Source: Methanosarcinales archaeon Methan_01
GTDB lineage: Archaea; Halobacteriota; Methanosarcinia; Methanotrichales; Methanotrichaceae
Assembly (NCBI GenBank): GCA_001602645.1
Contig: LUYE01000004.1
Coordinates: forward strand, 1-35,000
DNA: 35,000 nucleotides
Direction of reading: 5' to 3'
How positions within the stretch are numbered: the stretch's first letter is position 1; each line of letters starts with the position of its first letter. Below, piece by piece: positions 24,749 through 32,675 of the stretch. The translations under genes and the position numbers were made by a program. The notes beneath the pieces are model-generated. The model was given only the letters and a program-made list of their open reading frames with translations, did no database searches and was not told the origin of the DNA.

Positions 24749-25236
24749 GCCGTGACCACCAGTCTCTTCGGCTGGACCCTGTCGTAGAGGATGACCCCGT
24801 GCTCCTTGTAGCTCTTGAGGACGAAGTGGGTGCAGGTCGCCTCGACCCCCTCCAGGGTTGCGATCTTCTCGGTGACGAAGAAGGCGACGTCCTTCATCGA
24901 CCTCCCCCGAACGGTGAAGGATATGTCGTGGTCGCCGGATATCAGCCTCACCGACTGGACCTCGGAGAAACGGGAGATCCTCTCGGCGATGGCGTCGTAC
25001 CCCTTGTCTCGGGAGAGAGAGACCTTAAGCTCGACGATAGCGTAGACGTAGCCGTCGTCGACCTTCTCCCAGTTGATCATCGTCATGTACTTCCTTATGA
25101 TCCCCGAGTCCTCCAGGCTCTTGATCTCGGCAGCCACCTCCCCCTCCGGGCGGCCGAGAAGGGTCGCGATCTCCCCCGATGTGGCCCTGGCGTTCTCCTC
25201 CAGCACCTCTAAGATATCCTTGGCGAAGTCCCTCAT
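24745..25236 (-). CDS. Lrp/AsnC-family transcriptional regulator
   Basis: The 163-aa protein has an N-terminal winged helix-turn-helix (DILEVLEENARATSGEIATL, then EDSGIIRKYMTMINWEKV) and a C-terminal amino-acid-sensing RAM domain (VQSVRLISGDHDISFTVRGR). Such proteins bind amino acids as octamers or dimers and control amino-acid genes. It is the first gene of a two-gene operon with the aminotransferase, with a TATA box at 25263-25272. Confidence 0.93.
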   Translation of the reverse strand: MRDFAKDILEVLEENARATSGEIATLLGRPEGEVAAEIKSLEDSGIIRKYMTMINWEKVDDGYVYAIVELKVSLSRDKGYDAIAERISRFSEVQSVRLISGDHDISFTVRGRSMKDVAFFVTEKIATLEGVEATCTHFVLKSYKEHGVILYDRVQPKRLVVTA

Positions 25237-25262
25237 AGATCATCCCGTTCCGACCTGAAATG

Positions 25263-25272
25263 GATTATAGTT
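25263..25272 (-). promoter_or_regulatory. TATA box of the lrp-aminotransferase operon
   Basis: The minus strand reads AACTATAATC, with the transcript start expected near 25243, a few bases before ATG 25236. Confidence 0.45.
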
Positions 25273-25286
25273 TTCCTTCGAAAAGC

Positions 25287-25616
25287 TCACCACCACTCCC
25301 GGAGGAGGGCGTCGAAGAAGGACTCGTTCCAGGTCGAATCGACTCCAAAGGCCTCCGGGAATATCGAAGCCGTGAGGTTCTTGAACTCGAGGAAGATGCT
25401 CTCGTTTCTCATCAGATGGAAGAAGGGCGGCTCCATCCCGGCGTTTGCCCCGCTCCGGCCTTCCTCCGCCGCCGTTCGGTTGATGGCACCGATATCCGCC
25501 CCGGCGAGGAGCGCCTCCAGCTCGTCCAAGTCTCCGGTGAAGTTGAGGGCGAGGGGGTCTACGGCGGCCGATGCCAGGGCCACCGTAGAGACGATCAGAA
25601 TCCACATGTGACGCAC
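25287..25616 (-). CDS. Small secreted hypothetical protein
   Basis: The 109-aa protein begins with an export signal (MWILIVSTVALASAAV, with a likely cleavage after ASA). The mature part is acidic, has several potential N-glycosylation sites (NFT, NRT, NES, NLT) and ends in LLREWW. I do not recognise a family. The GTG start at 25616 has GGAGGG five bases upstream; its TATA box abuts the tRNA-Thr 3' end. Confidence 0.7.
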   Translation of the reverse strand: MRHMWILIVSTVALASAAVDPLALNFTGDLDELEALLAGADIGAINRTAAEEGRSGANAGMEPPFFHLMRNESIFLEFKNLTASIFPEAFGVDSTWNESFFDALLREWW

Positions 25617-25635
25617 GTTCTCCCTCCAAAATATA

Positions 25636-25646
25636 GATTATTTAAG
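25636..25646 (-). promoter_or_regulatory. TATA box touching the tRNA-Thr 3' end
   Basis: The minus strand reads CTTAAATAATC; its first two bases are the last two of the tRNA-Thr gene. It would start the small secreted protein gene near 25617. Confidence 0.5.
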
Positions 25647-25718
25647 CCCCGGGCGTGATTCGAACACGCGACCTAGTGATTACAAGTCACTCGCTCTAGC
25701 CAGCTGAGCCACCGAGGC
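25645..25718 (-). tRNA. tRNA-Thr(TGT)
   Basis: The acceptor stem GCCTCGG/CCGGGGC, D-stem GCTC/GAGC, anticodon arm AGTGA-CTTGTAA-TCACT and T-arm GCGTG-TTCGAAT-CACGC are all present, with no intron. The discriminator is T, as in archaeal threonine tRNAs, and CCA is not encoded. Confidence 0.93.
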
Positions 25719-25743
25719 CCGCACCCTCCTCCGCCTCGAAGAT

Positions 25744-26661
25744 TTAAAGACTTTGCTCCGCCCGGATGCGGTCGAGGAGCCTGCAGGTGGCGCAGATCCC
25801 GTCGCTGGAGGGCTCGCCGCACCTGGTGCAGGCGACGACCTCGTAGGATCCCGGGGGCCCTTGGGCCAGGATCTTCTCGAAGCCCCTCATGATGGCGTAC
25901 TTGGTCCCCGGGTGCTCCGCCTCCAGGTCGTTCAGGAGGTCCTTCACCTCCTGCCTCATCGCCCTCGATATGTAGGGGCAGCCCGCCGTCTCGAAGGGTA
26001 TGGCGTGGGCTATGGCGTAGACCCCCATCTCCTTCTCCGGCACCCTCCGGAGCGGCTTTATCCTCGGGACCATCCCCGGGAGCGCCCTCTTCGGCCGGAG
26101 CCTGTAGAGCCGGTCCACGTCCCCCTTCAGGTAGTTGAGCATCACCGTCTGGGCCTCGTCGTCGAGGTTGTGGCCGGTGGCTACGGCGTCCGCCCCCAGG
26201 TCTCGGGCCGCCCTGTTGAGGAGCCCCTTCCGGAGGACGCCGCAGAAGGTGCAGGGGCCCTGGGGCTGGCCGGAGGAGGCGAGAAGGTCGGTGGTGACGC
26301 CGAACTCCTCCTCCAGGCTCTTTATGACGTGCTCGACCCCGAGCCGTCTTGCCACCGAGGCCGCGGCGGCGAGGGTCTTGGGCCTATAGCCGGCGATCCC
26401 CTCGTCGATGGAGACGGCGACGATCTCCACGTCCTCCCGGGAGGAGAAGAGGGAGTGGAGGATCGAGAGGAGGGAGTTGCTGTCTTTTCCGCCGGATACC
26501 GCCACTGCTATCCTGCATGGTCTGCCGAATATCCTGTACGTCCGGAGGACCTCCTTCACCTTCCGGTGGACGTCCTCCTCGAAGTGGCGGGGGCAGAGGT
26601 GGAGTCCTGAGTACCTCTGAAATATTGCCGCCCTCCCCGAGCACCGATCGCAGCGGATCAT
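25744..26661 (-). CDS. NcsA/TtuA-type tRNA 2-thiolation enzyme
   Basis: The 305-aa ATP pyrophosphatase of the TtuA/Ncs6 family adenylates a tRNA uridine for sulfur transfer. The P-loop-like motif SGGKDS lies at residues 56-61. Cys138 and Cys141 (GPCTFC) with Cys229 (AGCPY) are the expected iron-sulfur ligands. Zinc-binding CxxC motifs sit at both ends (CDRC near the start; CTRC and CATC at the end). ATG 26661 is chosen because it opens with the N-terminal zinc motif. A TATA box at 26683-26692 gives it its own promoter. Confidence 0.9.
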   Translation of the reverse strand: MIRCDRCSGRAAIFQRYSGLHLCPRHFEEDVHRKVKEVLRTYRIFGRPCRIAVAVSGGKDSNSLLSILHSLFSSREDVEIVAVSIDEGIAGYRPKTLAAAASVARRLGVEHVIKSLEEEFGVTTDLLASSGQPQGPCTFCGVLRKGLLNRAARDLGADAVATGHNLDDEAQTVMLNYLKGDVDRLYRLRPKRALPGMVPRIKPLRRVPEKEMGVYAIAHAIPFETAGCPYISRAMRQEVKDLLNDLEAEHPGTKYAIMRGFEKILAQGPPGSYEVVACTRCGEPSSDGICATCRLLDRIRAEQSL

Positions 26662-26682
26662 CCTTCCGACCCCCTCCAGCGG

Positions 26683-26692
26683 GATATATGAA
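26683..26692 (-). promoter_or_regulatory. TATA box of the tRNA thiolase gene
   Basis: TTCATATATC on the minus strand, in the 40-bp gap after pelota, centred about 26 bases before ATG 26661, predicts a short or absent leader. Confidence 0.5.
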
Positions 26693-26701
26693 CCTGTCCC
26701 G

Positions 26702-27748
26702 TCACCGGCCGATCTTGTACCGCGTGATCGCCGCGACGCCGCCCAGGGCCGAGAGCCTCTTTCCCGGCTCAAACTCCGAGCTGAAGATCACGACCCGGCC
26801 TCGGGCGTCGGAGACCGACCTCATCAGCCGATCCATCTCGGGACTTCGGACCAGCTCGTCGGAGACCATAAGGGTCTCGACCGCCCCCTGATCCGCCGCC
26901 CCCCGGACCTCGGCGGGGCCGTAGGCTGCCCTCCCGTCGGTGGCGATCTCCCGGAGGAGGTCCTCGATGAGGGTCGTCTCCAGGGCGAGCCTCGACTCCT
27001 CCAGGAGCCTGTCGACGGCCCCCCTCCGAAGGACCTCCTGGAACCCCGAGATCCCCACGGTCGAGGCGTCGTAAAGAACGATCCTGGGAACGAGTTCGGG
27101 GTAGGCGGCGTCGATCCTCTTCTTCAGGTCCTCCTTCGTGAACCCCGGCCCCGCCAGGATCACCTTCGAGTCGGAGGCGGCGACCCTGGCGATCTCCTTC
27201 GCCGCCTCGTCGAGGAAATCGGTCCTGCGGTCGCCACCCCGGCCTCCCATCCCCTTTCCGCCCCCCGCCCTGATCTCCGAGACGGTCTCGACCCCGAACT
27301 GCCGGAGGACCCCGATCGCCGCCTCCCCCTCCTCCACCAGGGCGATCACCACCTTCGGCCGCTTCGCCTCGGCGACCGCCTCCCGGATTCGGGCCATCTC
27401 GTCGGGGCGCCACCGTTTGACGATGGAGACGTCCGCCCCCGGCTCCAGGTTGAGGGTGTGGTAGGAGGAGACGTCCTGCCCCACCTCGATCACCCCGTGG
27501 ACCCGGAGCCAGCTCGAGGATGTGTGAAACTCCACCGACTCCACCCTGATCCCGAGCCGGACGGGCCTTCTCTCCAATTTTTCGGGCCGGAGCTTGTCGG
27601 CAGAGGCGGTAGCCTTCCGGTGGGTGAGGGCGAAGACGAGGTCGCCGGGGGCGATCAGATACTTGAGGTGCCAGAGGTCGTCGATCGACTCGGGCACCAG
27701 GGTGATCTCCCCATCATCGCCCCGGAGGCTCTTTTTAAGAACGCGCAT
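26702..27748 (-). CDS. pelA: Pelota (Dom34) mRNA surveillance protein
   Basis: aPelota works with aEF1A and ABCE1 to release stalled ribosomes. The 348-aa protein has an Sm-like N-terminal domain (ITLVPESIDDLWHLKYLIAP near residues 15-34), a central domain (VVIALVEEGEAAIGVLRQFG, then the loop GGGKGMGGRGGDRR), and a C-terminal eL30-like domain (TLMVSDELVRS onward). Start ATG 27748 lies about 26 bases from the TATA box shared with tRNA-Asn, so its mRNA may begin at the start codon. Confidence 0.95.
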   Translation of the reverse strand: MRVLKKSLRGDDGEITLVPESIDDLWHLKYLIAPGDLVFALTHRKATASADKLRPEKLERRPVRLGIRVESVEFHTSSSWLRVHGVIEVGQDVSSYHTLNLEPGADVSIVKRWRPDEMARIREAVAEAKRPKVVIALVEEGEAAIGVLRQFGVETVSEIRAGGGKGMGGRGGDRRTDFLDEAAKEIARVAASDSKVILAGPGFTKEDLKKRIDAAYPELVPRIVLYDASTVGISGFQEVLRRGAVDRLLEESRLALETTLIEDLLREIATDGRAAYGPAEVRGAADQGAVETLMVSDELVRSPEMDRLMRSVSDARGRVVIFSSEFEPGKRLSALGGVAAITRYKIGR

Positions 27749-27768
27749 GAGATCCCCTTCTGATCAAA

Positions 27769-27780
27769 AGGCTTAAATGG
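27769..27780. promoter_or_regulatory. Bidirectional TATA box for pelota and tRNA-Asn
   Basis: AGGCTTAAATGG reads as a TATA box on both strands (minus strand CCATTTAAGCCT). Rightward it would start transcription near 27801, four bases before tRNA-Asn; leftward near 27749, at the pelota ATG. No second candidate lies in the 56-bp gap. Confidence 0.5.
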
Positions 27781-27804
27781 ATTGCCCGAAAAGGCAGGGT
27801 TCGA

Positions 27805-27877
27805 GCCGCCATAACTCAGCTGGTAGAGTGTCTGGCTGTTAACCAGATCGTCACAGGTTCGAGCCCTGTTGGCGGCG
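27805..27877 (+). tRNA. tRNA-Asn(GTT)
   Basis: The acceptor stem GCCGCCA/TGGCGGC, a standard D-arm, the anticodon arm CTGG-CTGTTAA-CCAG and T-arm with TTCGAGC are present. The discriminator is G; CCA is not encoded and there is no intron. Confidence 0.94.
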
Positions 27878-27896
27878 TCTAAAAAATACGCTTCTT

Positions 27897-27971
27897 GGGC
27901 CTGTAGCTTAGTCCGGTTAGAGCGCTCGGCTCATAACCGAGTGGTCGCCGGTTCAAATCCGGCCAGGCCCA
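27897..27971 (+). tRNA. tRNA with CAT anticodon (Met elongator or Ile2)
   Basis: The acceptor stem GGGCCTG/CAGGCCC, a D-arm with GTCCGGTTAG, the anticodon arm CTCGG-CTCATAA-CCGAG and discriminator A are clear. It lacks the features of initiator tRNA. Its anticodon stem and G1 acceptor resemble archaeal isoleucine tRNAs, so it may be tRNA-Ile2 whose C34 is modified to agmatidine to read AUA; the alternative is elongator methionine. It follows tRNA-Asn by 19 bases, probably on one transcript. Confidence 0.9.
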
Positions 27972-27981
27972 TCCTCAATAA

Positions 27982-30198
27982 TCAGCAGCTTGAAGCCTCG
28001 TCGCCCATAGCCTTGGCGACGAGCTGCCACGAAGATATCTTCTTTTTGGCGAGGCCGGTCCTCTCGGCCAGATCCTCCACCTCGGCGCCGGCCAGGTCCA
28101 TGGCGGTCTTCACCCCGGCGGCCCCGAGCTTCTCCAGGGTCTTGGGTCCTATCCCGGGGATCTTGGCGAGGAGGTCGACCTCGGCCTTCTTCTTCGCCTC
28201 CTCGGCCTTCTTCGCCTGCCACTGGTCGAAGTTGCATTTGGGGCAGCCCAGATCCCAGGGGCGTTTCCCCTTGTTGATGATCCTTATATGCTGCATCCCG
28301 TGCTCTTCGCAGGCCTTGTCAGTGACGACGATCATCCCGAACTTCGGCAGGGGGAGGGTGAAGGTGCAGTCGGGGTAGCCGGCGCAACCGATGAACCTGC
28401 TGCCGCGCCGTCCCCTCCGGATGATCAGCTCGTGGCCGCAGTTGGGACACTTGCCCACGATCTTGTCGGTCCGGAGCCCCTCGCGGAGGGTTGTACCGAT
28501 CTCCTCCTGGTGGCTGAGGAGGTCGTCGAAGACGGCGTCGAGCATCGATCTCGACTCCTCGATCACCGCCTCCTCTCCGACGTGGCCGTTGGCGATCTTC
28601 GTCATGTCCTCCTCCAGGGTCCGGGTCATATCCGGCTTGGTGATGTTGGGGGAGTGGCGTTCGAGGGCCTCGATGACGGCGTAGGCGGTGTTCGTCGGCT
28701 TCATGGGGTTTCCCTGGACGTAGGCCCGGGCGTAGAGCTTGCTTATTATCTCGTGCCGCGTCGACTTCGTCCCCAGCCCCAGCTCGTCCATCAGCTTGAC
28801 GAGCCTCCCCTGGCCGTATCTCGAAGGCGGCTGGGTCTCCTTCTCCTCCAGCTCTTTTCCCAGGACCCGGAGCTTCTCCCCCTCGGAGAGCTCGGGGAGG
28901 ATCTCCTCGGCGGCCTTGCTGTATGGGTAGCACCCTCGCCACCCGGCCTCGATCTGCCGGGCGCCCGTCGCCCTGAAGGGCTGGCCCTCTATGTCCAGAT
29001 GGACGTTCATGACGATCCAGCGGGAGGGTCCGGAGAGGGTGGCCAGAAATCTTCGGACGACGAGCTCGTAGATCTTCCACTGGTCGGGCTTCATATCCGC
29101 CTTGGTGGCCGGAGCCGTCGGGTATATGGGGGGGTGGTCCGTCGAGAACCTCTTCCCTCGGGTCGGGACCATCGGCCCCAACAGGACCCGCTCCGCATCC
29201 TCCCGGAAGGGCCCCTTCTTGAAGATCGATACCAGATCCCGGAGGTCCAGGGTCTTCGGGTAGACGGTGTTCTCGGTTCTGGGGTAGCTGATGAACCCGC
29301 TGGTGTATAGCCACTCGGCGATCCTCATGGCATTGGCGGCCGAGAAGCCTATGCCGCTTGCGGCGCTGATGAAGGCGGTGGTGTCGAAGGGGGCGGGAGG
29401 CCTGTCGGTCCGGGTCTTCTTCCTTATGGAGACGACGGTGGCGACGTCTCCGAGCCCCTCGAATATCGACCTCGCCAGCTCGCCGTCCCAGAACCTCCCT
29501 TTCTCGTGCTTGACCTGGAGGTCCTTGTCGAGGCGTGCGCTGATCTCCCAGTAGGTCTGGGGCTTGAAGGCCTCGATCTCCTTCTCCCGGTCGACGATGA
29601 GGGCCAGGGTCGGAGACTGGACCCTCCCCACCGATAGGAAGCCCTTCCCCAGCCTCCCGGAGGTGATGGATATGAACCGGGTGAGGGCGGCGCCCCAGAT
29701 CAGGTCGACCACCTGCCTCGCCTCCCCGGAGGAGGCTAGGTCGAAGTCGACCATCCCGGGAGATTCGAAGGCGTCGAGGATCTCGCCCTTGGTGATGGCG
29801 CTGAACCTGACTCTGTCGGCTTTTATTGAGGGGTTTGCATCCTCAGCTATCCTCAGCGCCTCGACCCCGATCAGCTCCCCCTCCCGGTCGTAGTCGGTGG
29901 CGATGGTGATCCGGTCAGCATCCTTTCCGAGGTCGTGGAGGGCGGATACTATCTTCCCCTGGGTCGGCCTGGTCACTACCTGGGCGTGGATCAGGTCTCG
30001 GTAGTCCACCTTCTGCCAGTTGTTGTAGCCGGGGGGGTAGTCTACCCCGACTATGTGGCCGGAGAGGCCCATGACGACCTTATCGTCGAAATAAAAAGCC
30101 TCGATTCCGTGAACCCGTTTGGCCTTGGGCTTGGACCCGGAGAGCATCTGGGCGATCCTCTTGGCGACGTTGTGCTTTTCGGCGATGATGAGATGCAT
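27982..30198 (-). CDS. topA: DNA topoisomerase I (type IA)
   Basis: The 738-aa enzyme relaxes negative supercoils through a phosphotyrosine intermediate. The Toprim domain (MHLIIAEKHN to about residue 140) has the metal-binding TDYDREGE at 101-108; the domain with GRVQSPTL lies at 191-198; the catalytic Tyr305 sits in FISYPRTEN. A four-cysteine zinc finger (CPNCGHELII to CAGYPDC) and a helix-hairpin-helix motif (AKIPGIGPKTLEKLGAAGVK) form the tail. I chose ATG 30198 because it opens the Toprim domain; upstream in-frame residues are not conserved. It converges with the tRNA pair. Confidence 0.95.
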   Translation of the reverse strand: MHLIIAEKHNVAKRIAQMLSGSKPKAKRVHGIEAFYFDDKVVMGLSGHIVGVDYPPGYNNWQKVDYRDLIHAQVVTRPTQGKIVSALHDLGKDADRITIATDYDREGELIGVEALRIAEDANPSIKADRVRFSAITKGEILDAFESPGMVDFDLASSGEARQVVDLIWGAALTRFISITSGRLGKGFLSVGRVQSPTLALIVDREKEIEAFKPQTYWEISARLDKDLQVKHEKGRFWDGELARSIFEGLGDVATVVSIRKKTRTDRPPAPFDTTAFISAASGIGFSAANAMRIAEWLYTSGFISYPRTENTVYPKTLDLRDLVSIFKKGPFREDAERVLLGPMVPTRGKRFSTDHPPIYPTAPATKADMKPDQWKIYELVVRRFLATLSGPSRWIVMNVHLDIEGQPFRATGARQIEAGWRGCYPYSKAAEEILPELSEGEKLRVLGKELEEKETQPPSRYGQGRLVKLMDELGLGTKSTRHEIISKLYARAYVQGNPMKPTNTAYAVIEALERHSPNITKPDMTRTLEEDMTKIANGHVGEEAVIEESRSMLDAVFDDLLSHQEEIGTTLREGLRTDKIVGKCPNCGHELIIRRGRRGSRFIGCAGYPDCTFTLPLPKFGMIVVTDKACEEHGMQHIRIINKGKRPWDLGCPKCNFDQWQAKKAEEAKKKAEVDLLAKIPGIGPKTLEKLGAAGVKTAMDLAGAEVEDLAERTGLAKKKISSWQLVAKAMGDEASSC

Positions 30199-30222
30199 CC
30201 GAACCCCGCCAGTTTTGGAGAT

Positions 30223-30232
30223 GATATAAGTA
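30223..30232 (-). promoter_or_regulatory. TATA box of topA
   Basis: TACTTATATC on the minus strand, centred about 29 bases before ATG 30198, predicts a very short leader. The intergenic region 30234-30640 to its right is AT-rich; its only long frame (30261-30557) has no family resemblance and no ribosome binding site. Confidence 0.5.
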
Positions 30233-30646
30233 TTTATCGCAAGGCTCAAGCCGTCAGATCTTGATCGATCGGGGTGTAGAGGTTCAGCGATGCTGTTTTT
30301 CCTCCCGGAGGATCCTCCAGTCCGTTCATCGTCGCATCTTCGCGGCCACCATCGAACGTCCGATCACTGATGATACACATTATCCTCAAGCGATCGGAGA
30401 CTGTCCGTCAATTGTAACACAATCTTCCCGGTCAGGTATTCACCTTCAAATTTTTAACGTGATTTCCGATTCCCATTTCAGATACAACAAGATCAATCTG
30501 CTGATATTATCTGGACTAAAGATGGAATGTTATCGGATAATTGGCCCCATTATTTAGGTGAATTCTCTTTAATTATTGCGACACGTCTGCAAGACTATTA
30601 ATTTATCCATTTTTCACACTACAGGGCATATTTGTACACATTCGAA

Positions 30647-30670
30647 TAAATGTATTGTTATTAAATGTAT
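30647..30670 (+). repeat. Direct repeat upstream of the mcr promoter
   Basis: TAAATGTAT occurs at 30647-30655 and again at 30662-30670, 15 bases apart start to start. The second copy ends 11 bases before the putative TATA box, where an activator or repressor could bind. Confidence 0.5.
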
Positions 30671-30675
30671 CGCAC

Positions 30676-30690
30676 AAAAACTTTAAGTAG
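30676..30690 (+). promoter_or_regulatory. Promoter of the mcr operon
   Basis: AAAAA followed by CTTTAAGTA (30681-30689) fits an archaeal BRE and TATA box. Transcription would begin near 30712, leaving an untranslated leader of about 125 nt. Confidence 0.55.
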
Positions 30691-30744
30691 CGTTATGACC
30701 ATGATCTCTTCGGCGGGAGACTGTAGTAACGAGGATCATTGTCG

Positions 30745-30774
30745 GGTATGACAACTCTAGAAAATCGTCATACC
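30745..30774 (+). promoter_or_regulatory. Hairpin in the mcr leader
   Basis: GGTATGAC and GTCATACC form a perfect 8-bp stem around a 14-nt loop, 63 bases before the mcrB start. A ribosome binding site AAGGAGG lies at 30821-30827. The hairpin may stabilise the message or regulate it; no function is shown by the sequence. Confidence 0.5.
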
Positions 30775-30836
30775 GTTCGCTCCGGCAGCCCCGGTATATT
30801 CAGTTTCCTGCTAAAAGGTAAAGGAGGAAAAAGAAC

Positions 30837-32141
30837 GTGTCTGACAAAATAGACCTCTATAGTGACCGTGGCGTTCTTTTAAAGAGTGACGTTGACCTGA
30901 GCGCCGTCAGCCCACTCAAGAACGCAGCGATGAAGAAGCTGATCAACCTGACCAAGCGGACAGTGGCGGTCAACCTGGCAGGGATCGAGAACGCTCTGAA
31001 GACCGGAAAGGTCGGAGGGCAGGGCAGGCAGATAAAGGGCCGCGAGCTCAAATACGACGTCGTCGCCAACGCCGACTCCCTCGCTGCCGAGATCAAGAAG
31101 CTCCTCCAGGTCGAAGCCGGAGACGACACCGCAGTCAAGGTCCTGGGTGGAGGAAAGCAGCTCCTGGTCCAGGTGCCCACCGCCAGGGTCGACGCCGCCT
31201 CTGAGTTCGTCGTCGGCACTACCGCTACCGCAGCCGCTGCCTGTGAGGCGCTCGTCACGAAGTTCAAGGCCGGCATGTTTGAAGCCCCCATGATCCACGC
31301 AGCCGTCTGGGGCCAGTACCCGCAGACCGTCCCCATGGCTGGCGGAAACATCGCCTCTGTTCTCAACATCCCCCAGAATGATGAAGGTCTCGGCTTCGCT
31401 CTTCGAAACATCATGGCAAACCACATCGCAGCCATCACCAAGAGGAACGCCATGAACGCCGCTGCCCTCTCTTCCATCTACGAGCAGATCGGGAACTTTG
31501 AGATGGGCAACGCCATAGGCATCTTCGAGAGGTATCAGCTCCTCGGCCTCGCCTACCAGGGCCTCAACGCCAACAACATGGTCTACGACCTCGTCAAGTC
31601 CAACGGCAAGACCGGGACCATCGGGACCGTCGTCCACAGCGTCGTAGAGAGGGCCATCGAGGACAAGGTCATCAAGGCCGGCGAGAAGCTCCCCTCTGGG
31701 TTCGTCATGTACGAGGCAAACGACGTCCCCATGTGGAACGCATACTGTGCGGCAGGCACCCTAGCTGCCACCATGGTCAACTGCGGCGCTCTCCGAGGCG
31801 CTCAGGCCGTCTCCTCGACCCTGCTGTACTTCAACGACGTCATCGAGAAAGAGACCGCCCTGCCCGGCTGTGACTGGGGCAAGGTCATGGGAACTGCTGT
31901 CGGGTTCTCCTTCTTCAGCCACTCCATCTACGGCGGCGGCGGACCTGGCGTATTCAACGGCAACCACGTCGTGACGAGGCACTCTCGAGGATTCGCCATC
32001 CCCTGCGTGTCTGCAGCGGTTGCTCTTGACGCCGGCACTCAGATGTTCACTCCGGAGATGACTTCCGGACTGGTCGGAGCCGTTTACGGAGAGATCAAGG
32101 AGTTCCGCGAGCCTATCGTAGCAGTTGCGGAGGCTGTATAG
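30837..32141 (+). CDS. mcrB: Methyl-coenzyme M reductase beta subunit
   Basis: McrB is one of three subunits of the nickel-F430 enzyme that reduces methyl-coenzyme M with coenzyme B to methane and the heterodisulfide. The 434-aa protein has the active-site segment SIYGGGGPG (residues 363-371), then [17 protein letters not shown]. The GTG start at 30837 follows AAGGAGG at nine bases. It is the first gene of the operon and is 15 bases before mcrD. Confidence 0.98.
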   Translation: MSDKIDLYSDRGVLLKSDVDLSAVSPLKNAAMKKLINLTKRTVAVNLAGIENALKTGKVGGQGRQIKGRELKYDVVANADSLAAEIKKLLQVEAGDDTAVKVLGGGKQLLVQVPTARVDAASEFVVGTTATAAAACEALVTKFKAGMFEAPMIHAAVWGQYPQTVPMAGGNIASVLNIPQNDEGLGFALRNIMANHIAAITKRNAMNAAALSSIYEQIGNFEMGNAIGIFERYQLLGLAYQGLNANNMVYDLVKSNGKTGTIGTVVHSVVERAIEDKVIKAGEKLPSGFVMYEANDVPMWNAYCAAGTLAATMVNCGALRGAQAVSSTLLYFNDVIEKETALPGCDWGKVMGTAVGFSFFSHSIYGGGGPGVFNGNHVVTRHSRGFAIPCVSAAVALDAGTQMFTPEMTSGLVGAVYGEIKEFREPIVAVAEAV

Positions 32142-32156
32142 ATAGGTTGAGTATGC

Positions 32157-32651
32157 ATGGTCACTAAATCAGACACGGAATCGGTCCAGATAGAGATCTT
32201 CCCTCAAAGATTTCTAAAGCCGGACACGGCCCAGCGCCTCCTGGAAGAGATATACAGCTCGGGAGGCATCCTGCGGATCATGATTCAAGGTCCCAACCTC
32301 CCGAAGTCGGTGCCCTATGGGCCCGGCAAAGGGATCCCCATCGAAGAGCACATGAACATGCTCCTGGAGTTGGGGGATTCGGCCCTGGAGCTGAGGGTGA
32401 AGGTGGGACGGATCTGGCTGGAGCTGGAGAGCGAGGAGAAGATTGAATGGGTCAAAGCGGCATGCGAGCGAGTGCTGCCCTGCACCTTCACCATCAAGAG
32501 AAAGCAACTATTTCACACCAAGCCCACCGTATCGGACTATGCGAAGTACGGTAGCGAGGTGGAGGATAAGAGGATCCTTGGACTGGTCGATCCGAAGGCC
32601 AAGAGGGAACGCGACCTGGCCATTTTGTCTGATACAGGCGGTGACACATAA
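32157..32651 (+). CDS. mcrD: Methyl-coenzyme M reductase operon protein D
   Basis: McrD is a small accessory protein found with methyl-coenzyme M reductase genes; it is thought to help maturation or cofactor insertion, not catalysis. The 164-aa protein contains PQRFLKPDTAQRLLEEIYS and GPNLPKSVPYGPGKGIPIEE, conserved in the family. ATG 32157 follows AGGTTGA at six bases. The mcrC gene, which lies between mcrD and mcrG in many methanogens, is absent. Confidence 0.95.
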   Translation: MVTKSDTESVQIEIFPQRFLKPDTAQRLLEEIYSSGGILRIMIQGPNLPKSVPYGPGKGIPIEEHMNMLLELGDSALELRVKVGRIWLELESEEKIEWVKAACERVLPCTFTIKRKQLFHTKPTVSDYAKYGSEVEDKRILGLVDPKAKRERDLAILSDTGGDT

Positions 32652-32675
32652 CATTTTCACAAGGAGGTTAAGGAT

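Noticed and set aside
30261-30557. Plus-strand 98-codon frame upstream of mcr
   Set aside because: It lacks a ribosome binding site, has no family resemblance and lies in an AT-rich control region.
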